NCBI GenBank assembly: GCA_035236585.1
Contig: CP141127.1
Span: 72,273,495-72,337,494 of the forward strand
Source: Warburgia ugandensis
Lineage: Eukaryota > Streptophyta > Magnoliopsida > Canellales > Canellaceae
Reading direction: 5' to 3'
Length of the DNA: 64,000 bases
Below, piece after piece: positions 12,053 to 23,400 of the stretch (the first letter of the stretch is position 1; every line of letters starts with the position of its first letter). The notes beneath the pieces are model-generated. The model was not told where the DNA came from. It did no database searches and saw only the letters and a program-made list of their open reading frames with translations. The position numbers and the translations under genes were made by a program.

Positions 12053-12282
12053 GTTAAGTAGAACGTCCACCTAATCCTACACTATGGATGTAAAGTTTTA
12101 GAAATTAGCAATGAATATATATATATAATTGTTCATTAGAGCATTCAATTTTATAATAAAAATACACATAAATACTAGTGTCAAGGCAATTGCTATGGCG
12201 AAATGTGCTGCCACGGAGGGGTCAGCCTTGTGGCGCCTTTTGTTGCTTCTTGTTAACATTAAATGCTAGTAATATTAAACAA

Positions 12283-12480
12283 TTAAGTTAAAAGGCTTAA
12301 AAAGATGTTGTTCAGAATAATGTTATTACACCTTATATGTTCCTTAGATATTATGGCTTTGATATATTTCTCTAGCCAAGCTAAGCGATATCCAATTGCA
12401 TCCGCAACAGTATGAATTTCATCCACTGCTATCGACAATAGTAGGGGCATTTGGTTAGAGGGCAGTAGTAATGTACACAT
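12283..12480 (-). pseudogene. CACTA protein DUF8039-like segment
   Basis: A 65-codon open frame on the minus strand contains DEIHTVADAIGYRLAW followed by LEKYIK. In plant CACTA-associated proteins the DUF8039 region carries a motif of the form LP.P..DEI.TV.DA.G..VAWP..LI. Spacing and conserved residues agree, although the Pro after AW reads Leu here. This is one of the better domain signals for the host transposon. It lies in the expected order, downstream of the Transposase_24-like piece at 23400-23180. Confidence 0.55.
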
Positions 12481-12686
12481 TTAGTGTATACGCATCAATA
12501 TGCCATGTGATATCATAGAGAGAACCTTGATAATGTAGCAACAGTGACCTAGTTGTCAAGTTGTATGTAGCTCGAAAATGAATTGATCCACTTGTAAATA
12601 CAAAATAATCAATAATAAGAATAAATGAAGATTATCAAAATAATTGGACAATGAAAAAGTGAACATGTCAATATGTATACATACCT

Positions 12687-12802
12687 CCTTGATTGGCATA
12701 TTCTTTCAAAGAGTTGCTCTTCTAGCTTTTCTTTAAATGGAGCCATGTAACTATTTTATGACGGAGGTCTATGGGCAACATCTTAACTTAGAGCTCTAAA
12801 AA
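12687..12802 (-). pseudogene. CACTA protein exon piece next to LTR A
   Basis: On the minus strand this reads MAPFKEKLEEQLFERICQSRR up to a plausible splice donor (AAGGAG|GTATGT, 12690-12680). It is charged and helix-prone, like the coiled linker between the Transposase_24 and DUF8039 regions. A stop lies a few codons upstream, between this piece and the one at 17227-17163. The target site of solo LTR A bounds it on the right. Confidence 0.4.
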
Positions 12803-15800
12803 TGTAATGACCCTGGATTTTTGTAAATTATTAAGAAAAATTAATAAAGTTTGAATTTTTAGCAATTTTGAGTTGGAATATTAGGTTATTGAAAATTCTG
12901 TTTTTGTAGAGATTATATCATGAATTAAAACATAGAAATTATGGATGTACTTGAAAAACTGATCGAAACAACATTAAGTATGTTCAATTCTGAGTTAAAA
13001 TGAAAAATTCACCCATAGCCAAGAAATCAAACCTCAATATTCATAATGTACTCAGAAATACGATTCCAACTCCACTAAGTACGCTCGATTCCAAGTCCAG
13101 AAAAATAGTGCATATTTTTCTCCCATTTTGGAATTAAAAGGGCAAAAAGGTCTTTTCACATGAAAGTGGGGCCCACAAAGTGGTCCGATGTTCTAGAAGC
13201 AACAATAATTTCTCAATGCATGATTAGCTGGTAGTGGAGAGTTGGATAGGATTGTAGTGGAAAATGGGATGGGAATGGAGAATGTACTTTTAATTAAATA
13301 TTCTAAAGTAATAAAAGATATTATCAAAAGAAATAATAAAAAATTCAAATTTGGTTATAAATCTGTCTCAAAAATTTCCAAAAATTTTTACAATCTTTTC
13401 CACGAAATTCCTAAATCTTCCCTAGAGTTTTAGCTCCAAATTCTCCTTCATTCTTTCCCAATCTCTCTTTTCCTTATTTCTCTCTCCTCTTTCTAATTGG
13501 AACAAGAGACCTAAAATCAATTAGGCACTCCGTTCCAGGTAGAATCTCATAAATCCCACCGTCCATAATATCCTATACTACCGTATATACAAAAATCCTA
13601 AATCAATTTCAAGGTCCAACGGTTCCAACAACAGAAATCACAAAAAAGGGGACAATCAGGATATATTATCATCAACCGGTAGTTCTCTCAAATTGGGCAT
13701 CAAATATAAGTTTTTTCTCCAATCAGGTAGATGAAACTACTTCCTAGACATATTTATTATTGTTTTGTGTAATTTTTATTTTTCTGTAATTTTATTTGAA
13801 TGAAAAATTGTAAAAGTAAAGTAAATACCAGAGCCTTCAATTCATGGTGATGGAGAGCTCATATAGAAAATCTGAGCCTTCCAATCAATCCAGAAAGGTT
13901 CCAAAACCCTAGGATAAAAATTTCAGGAAATTTTATTAAGTTTTGGACCCTCAATTGAGAAAGATTCATTCTGCTGGGCCCAGATCAAATCTGGACCTTA
14001 GGAACGATTGTGAACTCCAAATTGAGATCGGAAAGAAGCTATGGAAAACTTGTAACGTCTAGTTTCTTATGAAATCATAAGATGTATAAAATTATTCATG
14101 AAACATTTTGTATTTTGGAAATAAGTTTCTAATTTCCAAGATCTTCAAGATCTGAGGTGATCAAATCATGAAAATTTGTTTTAATGATGATATAATATTA
14201 AAATAAAGTGGAATCCATAGTTGATTTGGACAGATCTGATATAAATTAAGGGATCTATCCTTTATGGTAGAAAAACCCTAAAAATACAAAGGGACCCACT
14301 TGATCAATGAGATCAAGTATGATCAGATCCTTGGGATAGATTAAATGGATGATATTATGATGGAATCTAGTTAGATTATGGATTAAATGTGACAAAATCA
14401 AGTGGATATGATTTTTGGATCTTAATGGATTGAAAGCCCTAAAGGTAATTAAAACCCTTGATCTAAAGGAAAATAGCTAAGATCTAATGGTTGGATCATA
14501 TTTAAAAGTTTATAATAATCTTAGTATAATTAGTTTAATTATATTTTATTGGATAATAGAAGTGTAAATGTGATTTATGTTATAAGTTAGAAAGCATGGT
14601 AGTGTAATCTTTAAATTTTAGTATGTTATGCCCTAAATGATTAGTTTGTTAGTAGATTTGATTATCTTAGGGCCATGTTAGTGTAAATTAGAGATTTAAA
14701 CATGATTCCATTAGGATAGAAGTACAATTTTATGTATTTCATAACTTAGGATCATGTTAGTTTATGTATAGTTTTATTTCACTAGGTTAAGTTACATTCA
14801 TAGGAAGAATGTTAGTATATGGTTGTTAGACTTATATTTGATTTATACATTAAAGTTTATAATTTAATTATTATCAAATTATATTCAATTGTTAAGTAGT
14901 TGTTAAGATATAATAAGCATAAATCACCAAAAATGTAAACTAATGAAATATAGAGATTCATGGACAACTAAGATGAATGAATGATTTTGACTTAATAAGG
15001 GCTATAGTTAGTAGGACAATATAAGGAATGATTTACCATTTCCTTGGCCCAAAGTAGGAAAATAATGAACATCCATGGATGACATTGTGCATATTCATGG
15101 AAATTAATTAAAATCAATTAGAGAAGGGACTTAAGGAAAAGAGCTCATAGGAACCTTGTCAAAGATTGAGCTAGTACCACTACAGTGGACTCTAAACATT
15201 GTAGTTATAGGGGGTATACAAGAGCCAAGTGCTTTTACCTCGCCACTCATTGACGTAAGTGAGGTCTAAAAACCTCCTTACATGAGGGCTGTATTAACCA
15301 TTTTTTGAGCAGACTTTAACTGGTAAGCATTAGTCATCTTGAAATAAGGAGGAGCTGTCTAGTAATAGGAAGAAATAAATTATCTTCAACCAAGTAAGAC
15401 ACTAACTGGTTGAATAATAATAAGAACATAAAAAGATAGCAAATTATCTAACCCTAATAAAAATAGTAAGTAAGATAAGGATGATCAAACAAGATGAGAT
15501 CTTGTATGATAAAAAAACAATAAGGAAAAAGAAACACCAATGTAGATTAGATTGTTTATGTATGATATAGATAGTACTTGTATAGATGATACTAAACCCT
15601 TGGATATATGTTATTCAAGAAAGAAAGATTCAGATCATCCTACATAAGGATGATCAAAAGACCATGTAGTATGTACCTTTGATTAGAAAAATGACATTAT
15701 ACATATGGTTTGATAGATATATGTTGATCAAGACTATGACAGGTTTTAAGGAGTAAGAATACCTTATTGAGGAAGGTGGATTATTAAGATTGCCTTTACA

Positions 15801-17162
15801 TGAAGATACATGTCTAATACATGATCTTATGTTTTGAAGTATTGACATGTACAATACCAATATATTAAGGTAAATACCTCAAATTAAAATATGATCCAAC
15901 CAAATGATGAGAACAATAAGTATAAAATGGTTAAGTTGAGAATTGAGAACAACCCTATGTGAATAGGAAAGTAGAAAATATTCCAGCCCTAAATAAACAG
16001 ATAGATAGTCTGATATGTATAAGTATTATTTTACATACAAGCTTGGAGGCTTGTGGTTTTGTTTTAAATAGGCATAGGCCTGGAGATGCTATGCTAGGAG
16101 AGTTAAGAGGGTTTGGCCACCCGCTCTTTGAAACTTGATGATATTGAATACCAAGTCTAAGGAAGGCTAAAAGTCAGGTGGGGCAATTATGGGAAGGCCA
16201 TCACTGTGACAGCCATGGTCCTCCCATATGGACATGGATATTGTAATTTTGACTTAGAATGGTATAAGTGGATTATTGAACAGTTATCCGGGTGCGTTGT
16301 ACGGATCAGACTACAAGCATAGTAGTCCTTGATTATTTTGCATTATGATGCATATGAAATTGGCATAGTGAAATGCCTTAAGGGATGGCATGATGAAATG
16401 CCAGGTAACTGTATATTACCAATATTTTTCCTAAGAAGGGAAATTCCCAATATAGTAACTGGCTGAGATACAAATCTCCTATAATGAAAGGAGTTGATCA
16501 GCTTTGTAAGGAAATGATTATTGATTATTTTTACAATTTTAATGGATTTGTCCTTATACAATATGTGTGTATAAAGGTGAACACAAATGATAAGGACATA
16601 AGATGTCCATATAAATGATAATGGTCTATGAATGTGTTTATGATAGAATGAATTATGGGATAATTGAATATTGAGATTATACTGTCAATAACTTACATTC
16701 TTATCCCCTACCAAGTATAGCTTGCTGAGATATTGTAAATATTCGAATGTTTACAATATCTCAGATACAGAGAAGGAGACTTAAGAGCTCAAGACTTGAA
16801 GAACTATTGAAGAATAAGTAATCAGGGTATATCCCTTGAAACATTGTATTAAGAGCATATATTGTATTTTGAACTTTGTAATTTGGATTGTGTATTTGGA
16901 CAAGTATTGTAAGGATACAATGGGCTGTGTACTGTGAACCACTAGATGGATCCTGAAGTTTAATAAAAGTATATTCGTTCATTGGAATTTTATCTTGTAC
17001 AAAATTCTACTTATGTTATATATAAAGTGTTGACTTGGGTTTTACAAAACAAATTCCAAAAAAAGAATTTCCGCTGCTTTGGTTTGCGAAATTTTTTACT
17101 CTAAGGGCCCTATCTTTACAAAATGTATTATAAAATGTGTTATAAAAACCCGGGTCGCCACA
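12803..17162 (+). mobile_element. Solo LTR A (gypsy-type, 4.36 kb, composite)
   Basis: Starts TGTAATGACCC and ends CCCGGGTCGCCACA, with aaaaa on both sides as a possible 5-bp target duplication (weak alone because it is a homopolymer). There is no primer site, purine tract or pol between these ends, so it reads as a solo LTR. It carries the GGCCACCC block (16090-16125), the hairpin (16725-16764) and a polyadenylation-like aataaa (16964). It is longer than its relatives B and C, and a segment at about 15170-15420 matches the Athila-2 leader, so it probably contains extra inserted sequence. Orientation is inferred from module order. Confidence 0.72.
16725..16764 (+). other. Hairpin in LTR A
   Basis: Arms ctgagatattgtaaa (16725-16739) and tttacaatatctcag (16750-16764) are perfectly complementary over 15 bp. 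The 10-base loop holds a further palindrome, attcgaat. The hairpin lies about 400 bp before the LTR end, preceded by cctaccaag.at.gcttg as in LTR B. Confidence 0.8.
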
Positions 17163-17227
17163 AAAAATCCTTATATAACTCTTGTCTTCATTCTCTAACA
17201 ACTTCCATTTTGTTCTCTCTTTCCATT
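17163..17227 (-). pseudogene. CACTA protein piece between LTRs A and B
   Basis: The 65 bp between the two solo LTRs read on the minus strand as an open frame ending NEDKSYIRIF. Skipping LTR B (with one copy of its ccatt target repeat) joins this frame to the open frame at 20274-20400 without a shift. That shows B landed inside coding sequence. Confidence 0.6.
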
Positions 17228-17620
17228 TGTAATGACCCCAATTTTTGTAATATTAAAAGCCCATGAAAAGTTCAATTTTGAAGATAAGGGCATTTTGGTC
17301 ATTTCACTAGTCGCCTTAACTAAACCCAGAAACTTGGTCCTGAAAATGGTACCATTAGATGCGTCTCGGAAAAAGGAATCCAACGAGACCAAAATCACCC
17401 AAAATGGAGTCCGTATGAAGAAGTTACGGCCGTTTAAAAGATAGGGGTATTTCTGTAATTTAAATTAAAAACGAAAAAGACAGAAAACGCAGGGGGCCAT
17501 TTTGATAACGGCACCCCGTCTTCTTCTTCCTCCCGATTTCTCCAGAAACCCCTAGTTTCCAGAGGTTTCCACCACCAAAAATGGCGGCACCGCCATTGGC
17601 AAGCACCGCCATAGTATGGC

Positions 17621-17629
17621 TATAAAAAG
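17621..17629 (+). promoter_or_regulatory. TATA box of LTR B
   Basis: tataaaaag lies about 390 bp from the LTR start in a GC-richer setting, followed by a pyrimidine-rich stretch. LTR C has the same box in an aligned position. Confidence 0.6.
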
Positions 17630-18168
17630 CCCTATCTCCCCCTCTCCAAAAAACGTGGTTTTCTAGCCATTGGGGCTGGGGTTTCCGGCTAGAAGCGGAA
17701 ACCCAGTTCCCTGCATTTTTCCGGCAACGGCCAGGTTAAGTTAGGCCGGCCATCCCCGTCTCCCCATTTTCCCTCTTCTCTTTTTCAGTCTTGACTGACA
17801 TTGGGGTTTTTCCCCTTCTTTACGGGTTCCGGCGACAGGATTTTCAGGCAGGCGTAGAGGAAATGCACCGCCGGGAAAAGGACGTCCCTAGGCTGCCCAG
17901 GTAAGCCACTTCTCTTTCCCTTTCCGTTTTGCTTCCCCCAGGCCAAGATCCATGACGGATCTAGTTCTAGCCCAGCCGTTTTTCCACCCGGAGAAGATGG
18001 GTTCGTTACAGAACCCTAGGCCTACGACCAGGGTGTCGTTCTAGGCTTCCCAGACAGTCCCCTCCGTTCCGCCTCATTCCCAGCCCAAATCCTCGCCGGA
18101 TCTGGGAATTTTCCGACCAGAAATCACCGGTCCTTGGGGAGGAAAACCAAACGGGTGAAAACCCGTCA

Positions 18169-18184
18169 AGAGAGAGAGAGAGAG
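18169..18184 (+). repeat. (AG)8 microsatellite
   Basis: Eight uninterrupted AG units inside LTR B, at the edge of the CpG-rich segment. Confidence 0.9.
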
Positions 18185-19879
18185 CGCCTCCCAGGGTGCG
18201 GACGTCCTCGGGTGCATGGCGCGGTCCAAGGGGCGCCTAGCTTGACACACACCTGTACCAAGCCCCCTGGGGGCTGTCCTTGCGCACGCGTCGCGTGCGA
18301 ATAGTTTTCTTGGCTCGATCATGACTCATGGGATGTCCTAGGAGCCAAAGCACGCCGTAGCTACGCCTAAGATGCGTCCACGCAATGCTGTCCAGAGTGC
18401 ACACCCTGGCACACCATTCAGACATGCGTACATGACCCAACCTGGTTGCGGTGCGACCAGGGTGCACGCGTATACTAGAAACCGTAGAGCGCGCATTCTA
18501 GAACCGTGGCGCGCAAGACCCTAGGCACTACAATTGGGTCGCCCATTAAGGCGCGACCTTGAAAAATCCAATTTCGGAGCCTATATAACTCCGCTTGACA
18601 AGCCAAAAGGATCGTTGCGTCCGTAATTTTGAAACGGACCCAATTATAAAATAAAATGCAAGACATTCTTAGGTATAGATCAACCTAAAAATATTAGAGA
18701 GTAACCCCTAGAAACCAACAAATCATATAGATCTAACCTTACCCTGTGAACCTAGAAATAACGTCTAGCTCTTATGTTTGAACGTCATTCAGGACTTTAC
18801 CAAGGTATTCTCGGACTCGACTGAAGGAGGGACATGAGCTAAGTAACGACAATTGAGGTAGGTGACGACATTTAATGTTTCGTTTTGATTTTAAAACCTT
18901 GTATTATCATGGCATTATGATTGATGGTGATTTAAATTGCACTTATTATTAATCGATGATTTGGTGAGATTTAGAGTTTTATGCTATGATTGCTGTTTGA
19001 TTTCAATCATGTATTGAATAGACTATGATCGATGGTTTTATGAGATTGAGATTATATACTTATACACACTTAGAAAATATTCTTTCCTTATTGCATCATT
19101 GAAATTGATGAGTTTTTATGAGAAAGAAAAGTAGAGGCTTGGTGGCTGGTCTTTTTAGAGGCTAACTCCAGGATGAGGAGCGTGCCTTGGGGATTGCGAG
19201 CCACGAGTGCTCTTGGTTTCGACATACATGATTTTCGTATTTTGAGTTTTATGACGGGTGCTCTCACCCGGTGGATGTCATGCTAGGAGGGAGAGGGCCG
19301 GCCACCCACCATCCGAGATTTGTGATGTGATGAGATTTTGATATGATAGACACCTGCCCGTAGATGGCATTTGGTAGGGGTTGGTAACATGGATAGTCCA
19401 CACTACTGGTCCGGGCCTTTCCATGGGGACGGACGCTAAGTCTCCCGTTATGGTGTCGACGGGGAGCGGCGGTGGTTGAGACCCATGGAGGGTTGCCACT
19501 GCGGCATGACGATCCATACTCTTATTTGGTGTGCTTGCATGATGAGCATGAAGATGTGATGGCATGCCTGGGTGTGACGACACTCAGAGGTTTGATATGA
19601 GTACTCATGATCTGTGATTCGAGTGTGTGGGACACTCGTGGGACCCATATACCTTAGGGTGCCTTGTTGTTATTGTATGCTCATTTACATGAGATTATAT
19701 CATGTTTTAAATCTATGAGATGCATGTTTTATCGTATATGATGTTTTGAGATTTTATTAGCATTGCTTAAAATAATTATATTCTTGTAAAAATTACTTTA
19801 CTCACTGTATCAATATAATTATTCGATTTTGTTCCATTGATATACATTAAATGTCTATGTACCTACCAAGCATTGCTTG

Positions 19880-19910
19880 CTGAGGCATTGCGTTTGTTGC
19901 AATGCCTCAG
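19880..19910 (+). other. Hairpin in LTR B
   Basis: Arms ctgaggcattgc (19880-19891) and gcaatgcctcag (19899-19910) are perfectly complementary over 12 bp around the loop gtttgtt. The hairpin lies about 360 bp before the LTR end. Confidence 0.8.
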
Positions 19911-20273
19911 ATATTAAAGAAAGACAGGACGCATGAGGAGTTAGAAGAATAGTGATCGAGAAGTCTCATTTAGAGGTATGTTCTAATTTCACATGGACTG
20001 TGTATGTATATATGTTATTGGACTTGATTATACTGTTATGGGAATGTGGCTGATGACTGGATGATCCTAGAATAGCAAATCTATTTTAAACATGTTTACT
20101 TAGAAAATAAAAATAAAAATCTTGTTTTGCGTCAATGGCTGACCTCGGGATTTTTCTGAAAATGAAATTCGATTTAAATTATTTCACTGTTTTGGGTTTT
20201 TTTGAAAAAAAAATGGGGCCCCACCTTTCGAATTTTTTTACATATATAGGGTTGAAAAACCCGGGTCGTCACA

Positions 20274-20674
20274 CCATTCCTCTAAGTCATCTATTAAAGT
20301 CCTCTTTCTTTTAGGGAAGAATTTTGAAGGAACAACACCATAGCCGTAGGCCCTTACTTGGCTAAGGTGCTCATCCTCGTTTCCCATAGCCCTATACAGA
20401 TATGTTTTCCTTGGCTGTAATGTTGCTTGAAGTCCTTGTAGTTGAGCTTTCTTAGGTCAACTCTTTCGGCACAATGTAGTTATTAAAACACAATCAGATC
20501 CATATATAATATAATTCAAGCAATGCAAAGGTAGACATGTAGAACCACTTTCGACTCATGAAGCAACTAAGGCAACATTTTTGTCCTTAAAGGTCTAGGC
20601 TTTATGCCCTTGTAAATGTGCCCTTTTTTGGAGGATGACACAATTGATGGGCTTTGCAGTCTTAGCTTTCTTTT
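20274..20674 (-). pseudogene. CACTA protein piece between LTRs B and C
   Basis: Minus-strand translation from about 20460 to 20274 is open and contains KTYLYRAMGNEDEHLSQV, then YGYGVVPSKFFPKRKR and DDLEEW. In plant CACTA proteins a segment of the form ALG.PEH.GRVRG.G..V....YF follows the Transposase_24 domain, and this piece matches its layout. Upstream, toward 20674, the frame is broken by stops and shifts. The LTR B target site (ccatt) cuts the codons of the DLEEW region. Confidence 0.6.
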
Positions 20675-21062
20675 TGTAACGCCCGAGCAATTTAGGCTAT
20701 TTTTAACAAAAAATGAACATTCTATGGGAAATAAACTGTGTTAAAAGTTTTACTTTATTTAGAATAGTAAATAAAGAAATTTGTAAGAAAACTTGGTACC
20801 ATTAGATTCTACTCGAAAAATGGAATCCAACGCCTCAAAGAACGCCGAAAACGGAGTTTGTATGAAGAAGTTACAGCCGTTTAAAGATTAAGGGCATTTA
20901 TGTAATTTAAATAAAAAACGAAAAAGACAAAATGTAGGGGGCCGTTTTGATAATGGCACCCCATCATCTTCTTCCTCTAGACTTCTCTAGAAACCCTGTT
21001 TCCAGAGGTTTCTGCCACCACCAATGGCAGCATCGCCATTGGCAGCACTGCCATAGCAAGGC

Positions 21063-21069
21063 TATAAAA
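21063..21069 (+). promoter_or_regulatory. TATA box of LTR C
   Basis: tataaaa followed by agccctatctg, the same context as the LTR B box. Confidence 0.6.
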
Positions 21070-21544
21070 AGCCCTATCTGCCCCTCTCCAAAACACGATT
21101 TTTCTAGTCATTTGGGACTGGGGTTTCCGGCAAAAATTGGAAACCCAGTTTCCCTGTGATTTTCAGCAACGGCCAGGCACGAGTTAGGCCGACCATTCCC
21201 ATCTTCTCACCTCCCCTCTTGTTCCTTTGGCCTCATTGGAAGTTGGGGTTTTCCCCCTTCTTCATGGGTTCCGGACAAAATGGATTTTTGGCAGGCGTAG
21301 AGGGAAACGCACCACCGGAAGAAGGGCATCCCCGGCTACCCAGGTAAAGCTTCTCTTTCCCTTTCTCTTCGTTTCACTTCCCCCAGGCTAGATCCATGCT
21401 GGATCTGGTTTTTTCCCAGCCGATTTTTCCAACGAGAGAAGACGAAGCCGGTTCTAGCCAGCCCTGTACGAACTAGGCATCCCAGGGATGCCATGCTCCA
21501 TATGCGCCTGGGACGGGTTCTAGGCGTACGATAGTGCGTACACT

Positions 21545-21824
21545 GTCCCTGGTGCAGCCTTTGGGTGCCCGTGCAACGTGGGGCACGGGTCCTGGCTCGA
21601 CCGGGATGCACAGGGTGCCCTGAGAGCTGAGACACGCCATGCTACACCAAAGGTGCGTCTGTGCGATGCCATCCAAGACGCGCGTCATAGCGCGTCACTT
21701 GAGCATGCACGTGTGCGTGTAAAACGCGGTCCCTGGCACGGCCTTTGGGCGTGCACGCACGTGAGGCGGTCACGGTTCAACCAGGATGCATAGGTGTCCT
21801 GGGAACTGGGACACGCGGACCTAA
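21545..21824 (+). repeat. CpG-rich partial tandem repeat in LTR C
   Basis: Two blocks of about 95 bp, starting gtccctgg at 21545 and 21729 (period 184 bp), share gcctttggg, a cgrccrggatgca-type stretch and a gggacacgc-type end. The whole stretch is rich in CpG and in acgc/gcgt steps, unlike the AT-rich surroundings. Confidence 0.7.
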
Positions 21825-22543
21825 TGAGACTATAAAGTTAGGATCAGAGGATAATTTACAGAGTTTAACTATTGAATAGTAGATCCACATCATAGGATCT
21901 AGCATGACAAATGAATTAGGCAAGGACCCATGGACCTTAAAAGGCAAATCTAGCTATCTAATTTCTAAATAGATCGAAATTGATAAGGACTCCTTGTATC
22001 CCTTCATATCCAGGAGTTTATAAATGAGACCCAGGGACGGGTTGAGCGATGAAGGACGCGACTCCAGGAGACTTCGAGGTAGGTGCTCTATCACTACTAG
22101 ACTTTTAAAAAAGAGCCCATGATTGTTTTGAATGCATGTTTTAAGTATAAATTATATGACTTGTTTAGCATGACTTAATTTTATGACTTGTTTAGCATAT
22201 AAATGAATTCAGCATGCATATGATAAATACATTATGCATAGACATGTTTTGCAAACAATTGCATAAATTGCATGATTTGTGGTTATTGAGTTGTGAAAAA
22301 AATTGCATGTCCTTGAGGGTTACCAAAAGACTCTGGAGTGCCCAAAAGACATTGGGTAGGCAGTTGTGAGGGACCCAAAGAGGACAGGTTTTGAGAAAGA
22401 GATTTTTGCTTGTTTGATCTTATATGATTTGGGCTAATAAGCTTGTGGGTGCTATGCCGAGAGGTCTGGGGTGGCCTCCCAGCCTCTATCACTATTAGGT
22501 GGAATGGGTACCACACCCAAAAAGGGCATGTCCTTGCTCCTAC

Positions 22544-22562
22544 TGAGTATAGTATATACTCA
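22544..22562 (+). other. Hairpin in LTR C
   Basis: Arms tgagtata (22544-22551) and tatactca (22555-22562) pair perfectly around the loop gta. It is preceded by gctccta and followed by cccaatcct, as in LTR E. Confidence 0.75.
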
Positions 22563-22938
22563 CCCAATCCTTAACATTTTTTAGGATAGCTCCATTCACG
22601 AGTAAAAGACGCCTCAGGAAATGTTAGTGTTACGAGCAAGAAAAATCAAAAGGTGACAATTATATATGTAAGTAAACACTCTACCCTTTGGACATGTAGT
22701 TGTATTTATTTACAGTTGGGCTGTGAGTTGTGATTGGATAGACCTCGGGAAAACATTTATGATTTCTGAAGTTTTTTCAAAAACTACTTTGATTGTTGTA
22801 AAAGCAAATGACACTTGGGGTTTTCAAAATGAGTTTAAAACTAAAGATTTTCCGCTGCATTGCATGGTTTTTATAAAATGGTTTTCAAGGAATTAGATCT
22901 TGTATTTAAAAATGCATGGGAAAACCCGGGTCATCACA

Positions 22939-23400
22939 CTTTTGCTGTCAAGAGAGACATTAAATCCAACGCAATGAAATAAAAGTTTGATATAATTAGA
23001 TAGAAATGAACTGTCACATAAACTCACTTCTTATTCTTCTAACTAGGCCTACCAATCCTAGAGAGGTGGTGCTACATATGATTAGTCGCACGCACTACTT
23101 GCCCTTTCATACACTCTGTCTACATCAGGAACATAATTAAGCACAATCAACTTTCATAATTAAAGGAATCAAATCTTGAGATAGTTGTTACCTCAAAATC
23201 AGAAGACATTCTGGTATATAAAAATTAATTCCATGTATCCTAGTCAATGATGCTAGAGTACAACTCAAGGATGGTGTGGAATCTCGACAGATTAGTGACA
23301 TTTGGAAGTATGTACCTCTTTGCAAGTTCACTATTCCATTTCCTCCATTGTTCACTAGCTCCTTACAGAGCATTCTTCTTGTACTAATTTGTAATGTCAA
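22939..23400 (-). pseudogene. CACTA protein Transposase_24-like segment
   Basis: A minus-strand reading from about 23360 gives ASEQWRKWNSELAKRYILP, then a segment with DTWN and YTRMSSDFE. In Transposase_24 proteins a motif like W..WK.EL...Y is followed by DW..F...R.S..F, so both order and spacing fit. Several stops interrupt the frame. A plausible splice donor (GAG|GTAACA) follows SSDFE near 23190. This is the most upstream transposon coding piece I can recognise. Confidence 0.5.

Larger units (their letters stand above)
17228..20273 (+). mobile_element. Solo LTR B (gypsy-type, 3.05 kb)
   Basis: Starts TGTAATGACCCC and ends CCCGGGTCGTCACA, flanked by a perfect 5-bp target duplication ccatt (17223-17227 and 20274-20278). 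No internal retrotransposon domains are present. Modules in order: U3 block shared with LTR E (17270-17440), TATA box (17621), CpG-rich segment (18190-18560), GGCCACCC block (19279-19310), hairpin (19880-19910). The open frames inside (for example 18074-18467 and 19278-19583 minus) are LTR sequence, not genes. A solo LTR arises when the two LTRs of a full element recombine and the interior is lost. Confidence 0.88.
20675..22938 (+). mobile_element. Solo LTR C (gypsy-type, 2.26 kb)
   Basis: Starts TGTAACGCCCGAG and ends CCCGGGTCATCACA, flanked by a perfect 5-bp duplication ctttt (20670-20674 and 22939-22943). From the U3 block through the TATA box (20790-21170) it is clearly related to LTR B. 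Its 3' part, including the hairpin and following ccaatcctta, resembles LTR E more. This suggests mosaic or recombining LTR families. No interior domains are present. Confidence 0.87.

Noticed and set aside
18074..19648. Overlapping open frames in LTR B on the minus strand
   Set aside because: They lie in CpG-rich, non-coding LTR sequence, overlap in several frames, and have no domain or start context.
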